Assembly: GCF_002222615.2 (NCBI RefSeq)
Contig: NZ_CP022412.2
Location: forward strand, 992,001 to 1,056,000
DNA: 64,000 bases
From: Bacteroides caccae
GTDB taxonomy: Bacteria > Bacteroidota > Bacteroidia > Bacteroidales > Bacteroidaceae
Reading direction: 5' to 3'
The notes under the pieces: model-generated
Told to the model about the DNA's origin: nothing
Database searches by the model: none
What the model saw: only the letters and a program-made list of their open reading frames with translations
Position numbers and translations under genes: made by a program
Part shown: positions 9,489 to 17,781 of the stretch, one piece after another
How the letters are laid out: each line of letters opens with the position of its first letter
Numbering within the stretch: the stretch's first letter is position 1

Positions 9489-9514
9489 AGTTCTTTTATT
9501 ATAAGTTGTTTACG

Positions 9515-9967
9515 TTATTCTTTGTTTTTCGTATCCATGCATATAGTAACAGGTCCGTCGTTCAAAAGTTCAACTTTCATGTCTGCACCGAAGGTACCCG
9601 TACCGATTTCTTTGCCCAATGCGGCAGTCAAATCTTTGCAGAACTTCTCATAGAGTGGGACCGATATTTCCGGCTTTGCAGCTTTGATATAAGAAGGACG
9701 GTTCCCTTTTTTGGTGGAAGCATGTAAAGTGAACTGGCTGATAACCAGAATTTCTCCTCCGTCTTCCAGTATGGATTTGTTCATTACGCCATTCTCATCG
9801 TCGAAAATGCGCAGATTTACTATCTTCTTGCAGAGCCAGTCAATGTCTTCCTGCCCATCGGCTTCCTCAATGCCGACTAATATCAGCATTCCTTTTCCGA
9901 TAGCTGATTTGCAGTGTCCCTCAATGGTCACTGATGCATGGCTTACCCGTTGTATAACTATTCGCAT
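9515..9967 (-). CDS. dtd: D-aminoacyl-tRNA deacylase
   Basis: A 150-residue enzyme that removes D-amino acids mischarged on tRNA. The N-terminus MRIVIQRVSHASVTIEG is the family start. The SQFTLHAST motif and the GPVT segment (LLNDGPVTICMDT) form the active site that excludes L-amino acids. The length equals the family norm. It is the first gene of the dtd-mazG-deoC operon, 134 bases after the uvrC stop. Confidence 0.97.
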   Translation of the reverse strand: MRIVIQRVSHASVTIEGHCKSAIGKGMLILVGIEEADGQEDIDWLCKKIVNLRIFDDENGVMNKSILEDGGEILVISQFTLHASTKKGNRPSYIKAAKPEISVPLYEKFCKDLTAALGKEIGTGTFGADMKVELLNDGPVTICMDTKNKE

Positions 9968-10101
9968 TGCTATTTATTCTATTTCGTGATTATGAAAGGC
10001 AAATTTACGAATTTCGAAAGAGAAAACGATGTATTGGGAGGAAAATATTATCGAAGAAGAACGTGTTACTGCCTCTTGAAACCTTCTACTTTTAGCCTCT
10101 G

Positions 10102-11931
10102 TTATTCATTATTCAATCCTTCCTTCACCGTCTTGGCCTTCGCTTCCCCAATAATAGCGCTGATGTCCTCTAGCGACGCCTCTTTTATCCGCTTTACACT
10201 CTTAAATTCTTTCAAAAGAGCTGTTTTAGTCTTTTCCCCGATGCCTTTGATGCTATCCAATGCAGATGCAACCTGTCTTTTGCTACGTTTGTCGCGATGA
10301 AAACTAATCGCAAAGCGGTGTACTTCATCCTGTATTTGTGTCAGCAACCGGAACAGGGGAGTGTGTTGTTTGATCCCGATAGTTTGCGGAGGAAACCCGA
10401 ATAGCAATTCAGACGTGCGGTGGCGATTGTCTTTAGCCAATCCGGCAATAGGGATATTCAACCCTAGTTCGTCCTCAATGACCTCTCTGACGACCTCCAT
10501 TTGCCCTTTCCCACCGTCGGTAATGATCAGGTCGGGCAACGGCGAACTTTCTTCTATTGCGCGCTGATAACGCCTTTTTACGACTTCTTTCATCGAAGCA
10601 TAATCATCAGGCCCCACTACTGTCTTTATATTGTATTTCCGGTAATCTTTCTTCGAAGGTTTGGCCTTTTTGAATACCACGCAAGCTGCCACTGCGTCCG
10701 ATCCCTGTATGTTCGAGTTATCAAAACATTCAATCTGCAAGGGCGGTCTCTCCAAATGCAGTTCTTGCTGTATTTCTTTCATCAGGCGCATACTTCTCTG
10801 TTCAGGATTCAGTTTCTCCGCCTGTTTCATGCGGTCGGCCTTGTATTGCTTCACGTTCAGGATAGAAAGATCCAGCAATTTCTTCTTATCACCCCGTTGG
10901 GGAACGGTGAAAACGACATTATTTAATTCCAGGTCAAGTTCGAAGGGGACGATAATCTCCCGTGACCGGCTTTTATAACGTTCTCTCATTTCGATAATGC
11001 CGAGCGTCAGCAATTCCTCCTTGGATTCATTCAACTTCTTTTTATATTCGAAAGTAAATGCCTGGTTGATTGCTCCGTTTGTGATATGCAGATAATTGAT
11101 AAATGCGGAATTGCTGTCATCCTCCTCGATCGAAAAGACATCTATATTATGTAGTACGGCGCTTACCACTTCTGATTTGGAACGGTAGTTCTCTATCAAA
11201 AGATATTTCTCTTTAATCTTCTGTGCTTCCTCAAACTTCATTTCACCGGCCAAAGTCTGCATCTTCTCCAGTAGCATACGACTAATTTCCTGCGTATTCC
11301 CTTTTAGAATCTCTTTGATTTCATCGATGTTTTTTAGATATTCTTCTTGTGACTGAAGCCCGATGCAGGGTCCTGCACAGTTCTTTATATGATATTCGAG
11401 GCATACATTGAACTTCCCGGCCCGTATGTTCTCCGGAGTGAGGTTTAAAGAACAGGTACGTAACGGATATAAATGCTTTATCAAGTCCAGCACTGCATAC
11501 ATCGAGGGGATATGGCTGTACGGACCATAATAAGATGAGCCGTTTCTGATAATCTTCCGGGTTCTGAATATCCTGGGAAAATATTCGTTCTGTACACAGA
11601 TCGAAGGGTAAGTCTTGTCATCCTTTAATAAGACGTTATAACGCGGCTTATATTTCTTGATCAGATTATTTTCCAATAGCAGTGCATCTTCCTCTGTGTT
11701 CACCACGATATACCGTATATCAGCTATCTTGCTTACCAATACCCGTGTCTTTCCCGGCTCGTGTTCTTTGCTGAAATAAGAGTATACCCTTTTCTTCAGG
11801 TTTTTAGCCTTTCCAACGTATATAATCGTTCCTTCCGCATTCAGGTACTGGTAGATTCCCGGCTTTTCAGGAAGGTTTGCCACGATTCCTTTCAAGTATT
11901 TATTGGTTTTGTTTTCCGCTTCTGTATTCAT
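10102..11931 (-). CDS. uvrC: UvrABC system protein C (excinuclease subunit)
   Basis: A 609-residue dual-incision nuclease of nucleotide excision repair. Domains in order: GIY-YIG nuclease for the 3' cut (PGIYQYLNAEGTIIYVGKAKNLKKRV), a Cys-rich part, a UVR motif (MKFEEAQKIKEKY) that binds UvrB, the RNase H-like 5' nuclease domain (ECFDNSNIQGSDAVAACVVF, LIITDGGKGQ), and C-terminal helix-hairpin-helix motifs (ALDSIKGIGEKTKTALL). The frame is open to 12000, but the ATG at 11931 (MNTEAENKTN) is chosen because a full promoter lies just upstream at 11988-12017. Confidence 0.97.
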   Translation of the reverse strand: MNTEAENKTNKYLKGIVANLPEKPGIYQYLNAEGTIIYVGKAKNLKKRVYSYFSKEHEPGKTRVLVSKIADIRYIVVNTEEDALLLENNLIKKYKPRYNVLLKDDKTYPSICVQNEYFPRIFRTRKIIRNGSSYYGPYSHIPSMYAVLDLIKHLYPLRTCSLNLTPENIRAGKFNVCLEYHIKNCAGPCIGLQSQEEYLKNIDEIKEILKGNTQEISRMLLEKMQTLAGEMKFEEAQKIKEKYLLIENYRSKSEVVSAVLHNIDVFSIEEDDSNSAFINYLHITNGAINQAFTFEYKKKLNESKEELLTLGIIEMRERYKSRSREIIVPFELDLELNNVVFTVPQRGDKKKLLDLSILNVKQYKADRMKQAEKLNPEQRSMRLMKEIQQELHLERPPLQIECFDNSNIQGSDAVAACVVFKKAKPSKKDYRKYNIKTVVGPDDYASMKEVVKRRYQRAIEESSPLPDLIITDGGKGQMEVVREVIEDELGLNIPIAGLAKDNRHRTSELLFGFPPQTIGIKQHTPLFRLLTQIQDEVHRFAISFHRDKRSKRQVASALDSIKGIGEKTKTALLKEFKSVKRIKEASLEDISAIIGEAKAKTVKEGLNNE

Positions 11932-11954
11932 AATCTTTAGGGATGAAATAGCTA

Positions 11955-11986
11955 AAATGAAAAAGGGCGTAGTATCACTACGCCCT
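11955..11986 (-). terminator. Hairpin terminator of apt, within the uvrC leader
   Basis: A perfect 10-bp stem (AGGGCGTAGT at 11964-11973, ACTACGCCCT at 11977-11986) with a 3-base loop is followed by TTTTTCATTTT on the minus strand. It starts 20 bases past the apt stop and two bases below the uvrC -7 box. Confidence 0.85.
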
Positions 11987-11987
11987 G

Positions 11988-12017
11988 CAAATATAAACAA
12001 ATCCTTTATAAAGTCAA
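11988..12017 (-). promoter_or_regulatory. Bacteroides-type promoter for uvrC
   Basis: On the minus strand TTG (complement of CAA at 12015-12017), a 19-base spacer, then TATATTTG (complement of 11988-11995) match the Bacteroides consensus TTTG-N19-21-TAnnTTTG. It overlaps the end of the apt coding region. Transcription would begin inside the apt terminator stem. Confidence 0.7.
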
Positions 12018-12530
12018 TACGGATTCTACTTCTACATCATCTCCGAATACTGATTTTCCGTTGAGGTCTTTCAGTTCGATGATAAAGTTGATATATACTT
12101 TCTTCGGTTTCAATTTCTTCACCAGTTCGCAGGCTGCTTTCATTGTTCCGCCCGTTGCCAGTAAGTCGTCATGCAGCAGTACTACATCGTTTTCATCCAA
12201 TGCATCTTTGTGAATCTGCACTGTGTCTTTTCCGTATTCTTTGTCATAGCTTTCTTCAATAGTTTCTGCGGGAAGTTTTCCGGGTTTACGGATAGGGATG
12301 AAGCCAGCATTGAGTCGGGTAGCCAGAATCGGTCCCATGATGAATCCTCTTGATTCTATACCTACAACTTTGGTGATACCTTTATCCTTATACATCTCGT
12401 ACATAACGTCCGATAATTCTTGCAAGCACCACGGATCTTTGAACAATGTGGTTACATCGTAAAACAGGATTCCCGGAATCGGAAAGTCGGGAATTTCCCG
12501 GATACTTTTAATTAGCGTTTCTTTGCTCAT
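12006..12530 (-). CDS. apt: Adenine phosphoribosyltransferase
   Basis: A 174-residue purine salvage enzyme that converts adenine and PRPP to AMP. The PRPP loop is present as VVLLHDDLLATGGTMKAA, and GIESRGFIMGPILA is the family N-terminal signature. The ATG at 12530 (MSKETLIKSI) is chosen over the in-frame ATG two codons upstream because it matches the family start. It lies 56 bases downstream of mnmG; the gap holds the parS site. A terminator follows at 11955-11986. Confidence 0.97.
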   Translation of the reverse strand: MSKETLIKSIREIPDFPIPGILFYDVTTLFKDPWCLQELSDVMYEMYKDKGITKVVGIESRGFIMGPILATRLNAGFIPIRKPGKLPAETIEESYDKEYGKDTVQIHKDALDENDVVLLHDDLLATGGTMKAACELVKKLKPKKVYINFIIELKDLNGKSVFGDDVEVESVLTL

Positions 12531-12563
12531 AATCATTGATTTATCTCGTTTCTTTAAATGCTT

Positions 12564-12579
12564 TGTTTCACGTGAAACG
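12564..12579. other. parS-like ParB binding site
   Basis: TGTTTCACGTGAAACG matches the chromosomal parS consensus TGTTTCACGTGAAACA at 15 of 16 positions and contains a perfect 14-bp palindrome (GTTTCACGTGAAAC, 12565-12578). It lies in the 56-bp gap between mnmG and apt. ParB loads at such sites and spreads to recruit SMC. The parA and parB genes are not in this window. Confidence 0.8.
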
Positions 12580-12586
12580 TTGCCGC

Positions 12587-14473
12587 TTACCGGCCCGAAA
12601 GTACCAGCAACACGTTGATGTCGCTTGGCGATACTCCCGGAATCCGGCTCGCTTGGGCAATGGTCTCCGGATCTATTTTAGTCAGCTTTTGGCGAGCTTC
12701 GGTGGATAGGGACTGGATAGAAGAATAGTCAAACTTACCTTTTATCTTTATACTTTCCAGGCGTGCCAGCTTTTCTGCTATCATTCGCTCTCTGTCAATA
12801 TAACCTTGATATTTGATTAAGATTTCGGCAGCTTCCAAAATTTCTTCTTTACGGTCTTGGTTGGCACTTGTTACTTTTTCCAGTTCCCGTTGAAATGCCG
12901 GAATGTGTTCGGCTATGTTCTCTATCGTCACCTGCGGACGGTTCAATATTTCAATTAATTTGCAACCTTGACGTAGGGGAGTTGTTCCTATCTTTTCGAG
13001 CGCATCATTAATTAGTGCCGGTTTCATCGAATAATTTCGTGCGAAAGAAATAATCTGTTCCACAGCTTCCTTTTTGCTTTTCATCAACCGATAACGGTCT
13101 TCCTTGGCTAATCCGAGTTTGTATGCCCGTTCGGTAAGTCTCATGTCTGCATCGTCCATACGGAGCAGAATCCTGTATTCTGCGCGTGAAGTAAACATCC
13201 GGTAAGGTTCGTCAACTCCCTTGGTAACTAAATCGTCGATTAATACGCCGATATATGCTTCATCGCGTGCCAACGTAAATTCTTCTCCACCATGGCAATT
13301 AATGTGTGCATTGATTCCGGCTATTGCTCCTTGTCCTCCGGCCTCTTCGTAGCCGGTGGTTCCGTTTACTTGTCCGGCAAAGAACAAGTTTTTAATAACT
13401 TTCGATTCCAGCGTATGTTTTAATTGTGTCGGATCGAAGTAGTCATATTCAATTGCATATCCCGGACGATAAATAACCAAGTCTTTGAAAGCGGGAATCT
13501 TTTTCAAGGCAGCAATCTGTATATCCATTGGAAGCGAAGAGGAGAATCCATTGAGGTATAATTCCTGTGTCGTTTCTCCTTCCGGTTCGAGGAAAAGCTG
13601 ATGCTGGTCTTTGTCGGGGAAAGTCACAATCTTGGTCTCTATGCTGGGGCAATAGCGTGGGCCGATACTTTGAATTTGTCCGTTGAAAAGGGGAGAGTCC
13701 GGCAATCCATCACGTAAAATCCGATGTACTTCTTCATTTGTATAGCATGTCCAGCATTGGAGTTGTTTCAAATGACGTGTACTTGTATTCATGAAAGAGA
13801 ACTTGTGGAAGTCACATTCTCCGTCTTGCGTTTCCATTTGGTCGAAGTGCACGCTGCGTGCGTCGATACGTACCGGAGTTCCGGTCTTCATTCTTCCGTA
13901 AGTAATCCCATGGCGGGCGATAGATTCGGTCAGTTGATAGGAAGCCGGTTCGGCCATTCTTCCGCCTGGTAGTTGGTGGCGTCCTACGTGCATCAGTCCG
14001 TTGAGGAAAGTTCCCGCAGTCAGTACGATGCACTTTGCTTTGAAAGTAACTCCCCAGACGGTGACGAGTCCTGTCACCTCTCCGTTTTCAACGAGAAGTT
14101 CGCATACAGTATCTTGCCAAATATGAAGGTTGGGGGTGTTTTCCAGTCTCTCGCGCCATGACCAGATAAACTTGGCGCGGTCGCATTGGGCACGAGGACT
14201 CCACATGGCGGGGCCTTTTGAACGGTTTAAGATTCGGAACTGAATAGCTGTTTCATCTGTCACCAATCCCATTTGTCCACCCAGTGCATCTATCTCACGT
14301 ACTATTTGTCCTTTGGCGATTCCTCCTACGGCCGGGTTGCAACTCATCTGTCCAATCTTGTTCATGTCCATTGTGATGAGACAAGTCTTGGAACCTAAAT
14401 TTGCTGCTGCGGCTGCTGCTTCACAGCCTGCATGTCCGGCACCGATTACGATAACGTCGTACTTAAAATCCAT
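12587..14473 (-). CDS. mnmG: tRNA uridine-5-carboxymethylaminomethyl modification enzyme MnmG (GidA)
   Basis: A 628-residue FAD enzyme that works with MnmE to modify U34 of certain tRNAs. The Rossmann dinucleotide site VIGAGHAGCEAAAAAA is at the N-terminus. GGIAKGQIVREIDALGG, the PGYAIEYDYFDP segment and NGTTGYEEAGGQG are family signatures, and the C-terminal helical domain (SRIPGVSPSDINVLL) binds MnmE and tRNA. The ATG at 14473 (MDFKYDVIVIG) is preferred over 14503. A CAAAGTTA element at 14511-14518 (TAACTTTG on the coding strand) may be the -7 box. Confidence 0.98.
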   Translation of the reverse strand: MDFKYDVIVIGAGHAGCEAAAAAANLGSKTCLITMDMNKIGQMSCNPAVGGIAKGQIVREIDALGGQMGLVTDETAIQFRILNRSKGPAMWSPRAQCDRAKFIWSWRERLENTPNLHIWQDTVCELLVENGEVTGLVTVWGVTFKAKCIVLTAGTFLNGLMHVGRHQLPGGRMAEPASYQLTESIARHGITYGRMKTGTPVRIDARSVHFDQMETQDGECDFHKFSFMNTSTRHLKQLQCWTCYTNEEVHRILRDGLPDSPLFNGQIQSIGPRYCPSIETKIVTFPDKDQHQLFLEPEGETTQELYLNGFSSSLPMDIQIAALKKIPAFKDLVIYRPGYAIEYDYFDPTQLKHTLESKVIKNLFFAGQVNGTTGYEEAGGQGAIAGINAHINCHGGEEFTLARDEAYIGVLIDDLVTKGVDEPYRMFTSRAEYRILLRMDDADMRLTERAYKLGLAKEDRYRLMKSKKEAVEQIISFARNYSMKPALINDALEKIGTTPLRQGCKLIEILNRPQVTIENIAEHIPAFQRELEKVTSANQDRKEEILEAAEILIKYQGYIDRERMIAEKLARLESIKIKGKFDYSSIQSLSTEARQKLTKIDPETIAQASRIPGVSPSDINVLLVLSGR

Positions 14474-14910
14474 TCCTATCTTATTTATTATCAAACGCTG
14501 CAAAGTTACGGAAAAGTTGCGAGACTTGTATCTTTCAGTTGTTTTTGCTTCCGAAAATTCGGGGGAGTGTCCGGAATGGTTCGAAAAATCGCCGTAATTT
14601 TGGAGTTTAAATATACAGAATGTCTACAATCTTATCTCTTATTTATTGCTTTGTACTTGCTTTTTGGAACGGAATGCTGGAATTTTGCATATTTAATCTT
14701 TTATTTGCTGTCTTTTTGTAAGTAGAAAAATGGGCGGTTCCTCTGATGAAATAGAAGTGAAAAGAGAAGATCTGTCCGTGATTCCATGCATTTGAATAAT
14801 GAATGTCCTTATTACACCTAATCGTTCCTTGTTTTCTTGATATAAATCAAAAAAATAGGGGAAAATATGTTTTTTAGCATACTAACTATTGTTGTTTTCT
14901 AAAACAGCTA

Positions 14911-14918
14911 TACCTTTG
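14911..14918 (+). promoter_or_regulatory. Bacteroides-type promoter in the 1.24-kb non-coding region
   Basis: TACCTTTG (14911-14918) fits the -7 consensus TAnnTTTG. TTG at 14889-14891 lies exactly 19 bases upstream. No open reading frame follows, but a hairpin terminator lies at 15129-15153, which suggests a non-coding transcript. The stretch before it (14474-14888) shows no gene or clear signal apart from the possible mnmG -7 box. Confidence 0.6.
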
Positions 14919-14924
14919 CAGCGT

Positions 14925-15153
14925 AGTTGTGAAACTACTAAGATTTTAGGTATTAGAACAAGGTAATATTAAAGGATATTAGTTTATAAAATTAAGGTAT
15001 TGGATTTTAAGATTAGTTTTTAGGAAAAAGGTTGTTTTGACTAGGTATTAGTAAAAAGTAGTTTTCAGGAAACGAGTAAATGAATGATGAAAAAGAAGAA
15101 TCCCATTTATGGGGATTCTTTAATGGTGGAGCGGAATAATTCGCTCTTTTTTT
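14925..15153 (+). ncRNA. Candidate small non-coding RNA
   Basis: Bounded by a promoter (14889-14918) and a terminator (15129-15153), giving a transcript of about 230 bases without a credible open reading frame. The 5' end can form a hairpin (GTAGTT at 14923-14928 with AACTAC at 14933-14938). The body is very AT-rich and holds AGGTATTAG twice (14948-14956 and 15043-15051) plus variants AGGTATTGG and GGATATTAG. A second hairpin (AAGAATCCC with GGGATTCTT, about 15096-15121) precedes the terminator. The start is estimated from the promoter. It was not matched to a named RNA family. Confidence 0.45.
15129..15153 (+). terminator. Rho-independent terminator of the candidate RNA
   Basis: GAGCG (15129-15133) pairs with CGCTC (15142-15146), directly followed by seven T (15147-15153). 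Confidence 0.7.
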
Positions 15154-15210
15154 GTACCCCTATATCGCTGTATGCTATAAGCATGGAGTTGTTCCTATTG
15201 GAGCATTTAA

Positions 15211-15337
15211 GTTTCTGCAAGGGAAACAGTAGTTTCTCCGGCTTGAAACTTTAGTTCCAACGGTGCGAAACTAGAGTTTCTAAGCCTTGAAACTTTGGTT
15301 TCCATTACTTGAAACTATTTGTTTCTCGGCGTGAAAC
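15211..15337. repeat. 22-bp-period palindromic repeat array (GAAAC/GTTTC type)
   Basis: GAAAC starts at 15223, 15245, 15267, 15289, 15311 and 15333, an exact 22-base step. In each unit the facing arm GTTTC follows after 4 bases (GTTCC in the second unit; 5 bases in the fifth), and then about 8 variable bases lead to the next unit. An extra GTTTC lies at 15211. The gaps differ between units, so the palindrome and the period are what is kept. It is intergenic. Confidence 0.9.
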
Positions 15338-15438
15338 ACCTGCTGCCAAGGTATAATCTGTTGGCCCTGTCTAAGGGATATATTTTTTAGTAGGTGGATA
15401 CCGGCTGGTTTTATATACTAATTTGTTTGAAAATGGTT

Positions 15439-15538
15439 GGTGATAGGTGATAGGTTGGGTGATAGGTTAGGAAACAACCTATCACCGTCGGAAAGTACGA
15501 TGAATAAACGGTTTGCTTGATGTCGGTGATAGGTGATA
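15439..15538. repeat. GGTGATAGG direct and inverted repeat cluster
   Basis: GGTGATAGG occurs at 15439, 15446 and 15458 and again at 15525, followed by an overlapping GGTGATAG. GGTGATAGGTT (15458-15468) forms a perfect 11-bp hairpin with AACCTATCACC (15476-15486). The same central arm can instead pair with the downstream copy (CCTATCACCG at 15478-15487 with CGGTGATAGG at 15524-15533). The rest of the region up to 15715 holds only a lone TATATTTG (15627-15634) that may be the -7 box of the sigma factor gene. Confidence 0.85.
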
Positions 15539-15715
15539 GATGATATTGTGTTTTTTATATAGAGAAAGAACGTTTTTATTTTCTATTTTGTAGGCTACTT
15601 AAAGTCTGTGTTTTTGAAAAAAACAATATATTTGCATTCGTAAATATCGATATAGTAAGTGGTTATAGCGATTTCTACGAATTCTGTATTCTTTTTTGAT
15701 GAGTAGAGTGACAAT

Positions 15716-16282
15716 ATGAGTGATAGAATTGACACCATAGTAGCAGGAGTTAACCGGAAGGATGAAAAGACGTGGGGCGATTTCTACGATCGTTTTTATG
15801 CTGCTCTATGTGTTTATGTTTCCAAGATATTGCCAATTCCCGATGCAGTTGAAGATTTGGTACAGGAAGTCTTTATTTCCGTATGGGAGGGTAAGCGTAC
15901 CTTCTCTGATATTAAAGAGCTTACCAATTATCTTTATCGTGCCTGTTATAATAATACCTTATTATATATACGCAATAATCAGATTCATGATAGTATTCTA
16001 AGTTCCCTTGCTGAAGAATGTCGGCAAGACGAGGATATGATTTATGCATTGACAGTGAAAGAAGAGATCATCCGTCAGTTGTATTTCCATATTGAAGAAC
16101 TTCCGCCTGAGCAACGCCGGATCATTCTGTTGAGAATCGAAGGGTATACTTGGGAAGAAATAGCGGAACGTCTGGAAATAAGTATCAATACCGTTAAAAC
16201 TCAAAAGAGCCGTAGCTATAAATTTCTTCGTGAAAAGCTGGGAGACTCTATTCATTCTATAATTCTCTGTTTATTTTTCTAA
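15716..16282 (+). CDS. ECF-type RNA polymerase sigma factor (Bacteroides SusCD-linked group)
   Basis: A 188-residue sigma factor with region 2 (about 20-90; DAVEDLVQEVFISVWE is the -10 recognition helix region) and region 4 (about 125-180; EELPPEQRRIILLRIEGYTWEEIAERLEIS with helix-turn-helix INTVKTQKSRSYKFLREKL). Upstream of a FecR gene and a SusC with a signalling domain, it is the output of a trans-envelope relay. In related Bacteroides loci the sigma factor is held by FecR and turns on the neighbouring susC operon when substrate binds SusC. The start at ATG 15716 gives the usual family length. Confidence 0.94.
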   Translation: MSDRIDTIVAGVNRKDEKTWGDFYDRFYAALCVYVSKILPIPDAVEDLVQEVFISVWEGKRTFSDIKELTNYLYRACYNNTLLYIRNNQIHDSILSSLAEECRQDEDMIYALTVKEEIIRQLYFHIEELPPEQRRIILLRIEGYTWEEIAERLEISINTVKTQKSRSYKFLREKLGDSIHSIILCLFF

Positions 16283-16530
16283 AAAGAAATAAAGTCAATT
16301 TGATACTTCTTTGTCTTTTTATTGATTGATTAAGATTTGTTTTCTTTGTTAAATGTAACCGTATTTCTTCATTTTGATAGCATAATGCTATATCTTTCTC
16401 TTTAAAATCCCTCGTTGGATATTCCTTCTCCAAAAAAAGATCATCTTTTTGTCACCCTTTTCTATGAGTTATGTATAGTTATAATAAAACAAGGATGAAA
16501 TTGCAATTTAATTAAAAAATAGATAATAAG

Positions 16531-17733
16531 ATGAATAAGTTCGAAAATATATATCAAGATGCTGCTTTAATGAGAAAGTTTCTTTTGGGAGAAGCGAATG
16601 AAGCAGAACGGAAAGAGCTTGAAAAACGATTGGCGGAATGCCCGGACTTAAAGAAAGTGTATGAGCAGTTGCAGAATGGTGAAACATTGAAGGCTGCGTT
16701 TGGAGAATATAAAGATTATTCATCAAAGAAAGCTTATCAATCTTTCCTTCAGAAAATCGGACGAATGGAGAAGAAGGAACGTAAGCCTTCTATTTCCCGG
16801 GTTTGGTGGTATGCTGCTGCGGCTGTCATAGTTCTGGCTGTCGGCCTTTCATTCTATATGTCGAATTTCTATTCGGCAGTAGAGGAGAAGAGAGTTCTTA
16901 TTCAGCCGGGTACACAACAGGCACAGTTAACGTTACCTGACGGTAGCATTATTGATGTGGATAAAAAAGAAGTGAATGTGGTAGTAGATGGCGTTCAAGT
17001 AAAATATAAGAAAGGAGTACTGTCTTATCAACCAACCGTTACAACACAACATGAGGAAGAAAGTACCGAAGAAAAACCGGTTAAATCCAATGAGTTGGTT
17101 ATACCGCGTGGGGGTGAAAATACCGTAATCCTGGCGGATGGAACTACTGTTCATTTGAATGCCGGCTCCAAACTAACTTATCCGGTACGTTTTGCAGGTA
17201 AGCGGAGAGTTGTGGCATTGGAAGGCGAGGCCTATTTTGATGTCGTGAAAGACGAAACACGGCCATTCATCGTGCAGACTCATCTTGGAGAGGTAACTGT
17301 GCTTGGTACTGCCTTCAATATCAATGCTTATACCGATGCGTCTGTTTACACAACGTTGGTACACGGAAAAGTACAGTTCTCTTCATCAAGCATCGGAACT
17401 ATTATTCTTTCGCCGGGGGAGCAGGCTGTGGTTTCTGCCAACGGTTCGGAAAAACGTATGGTAGATCTGGATGAATATGTCGGTTGGGTAGACGGGAGGT
17501 ATGTCTTTAATAACCGCCCTTTAGGAGAGATAATGCAGACATTCGAACGTTGGTACGACATACAGGTTTATTATGAGACTCCCCATTTGCGTGACATTAC
17601 TTATAGTGGTAGTTTGAAACGCTATGGAACAATAAATTCATTCCTGGATGCACTGGAACTGACAGGAGATCTGACTTATAAAATCAGTGGAAGGAACATA
17701 TTGATATATGATAAGGTAGAAGAATTGGAATAA
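16531..17733 (+). CDS. FecR-family anti-sigma factor
   Basis: A 400-residue inner-membrane protein. The N-terminal cytoplasmic part (about 1-88) begins with a helical region (AALMRKFLLGEANEAERKELEKRL) that would bind the sigma factor. One membrane segment follows (about 92-112, VWWYAAAAVIVLAVGLSFYM). The periplasmic FecR domain (about 185-285; RGGENTVILADGTTVHLNAG, EGEAYFDVVKD, VLGTAFNINAY) and a C-terminal DUF4974-like domain (about 320-395; NNRPLGEIMQTFERWYDI) complete it. It lies 248 bases after the sigma gene and 48 bases before susC. It should pass the SusC signal to the sigma factor. Confidence 0.95.
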   Translation: MNKFENIYQDAALMRKFLLGEANEAERKELEKRLAECPDLKKVYEQLQNGETLKAAFGEYKDYSSKKAYQSFLQKIGRMEKKERKPSISRVWWYAAAAVIVLAVGLSFYMSNFYSAVEEKRVLIQPGTQQAQLTLPDGSIIDVDKKEVNVVVDGVQVKYKKGVLSYQPTVTTQHEEESTEEKPVKSNELVIPRGGENTVILADGTTVHLNAGSKLTYPVRFAGKRRVVALEGEAYFDVVKDETRPFIVQTHLGEVTVLGTAFNINAYTDASVYTTLVHGKVQFSSSSIGTIILSPGEQAVVSANGSEKRMVDLDEYVGWVDGRYVFNNRPLGEIMQTFERWYDIQVYYETPHLRDITYSGSLKRYGTINSFLDALELTGDLTYKISGRNILIYDKVEELE

Positions 17734-17781
17734 TATAGAATAGTTAGAATATTAGGTACACAAAAGTTTAATCATTAATTT

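Noticed and set aside
15211..15337. CRISPR array
   Set aside because: The period is only 22 bases, the repeat word is 5 bases and there is no cas gene; units are palindromes rather than repeat plus spacer.
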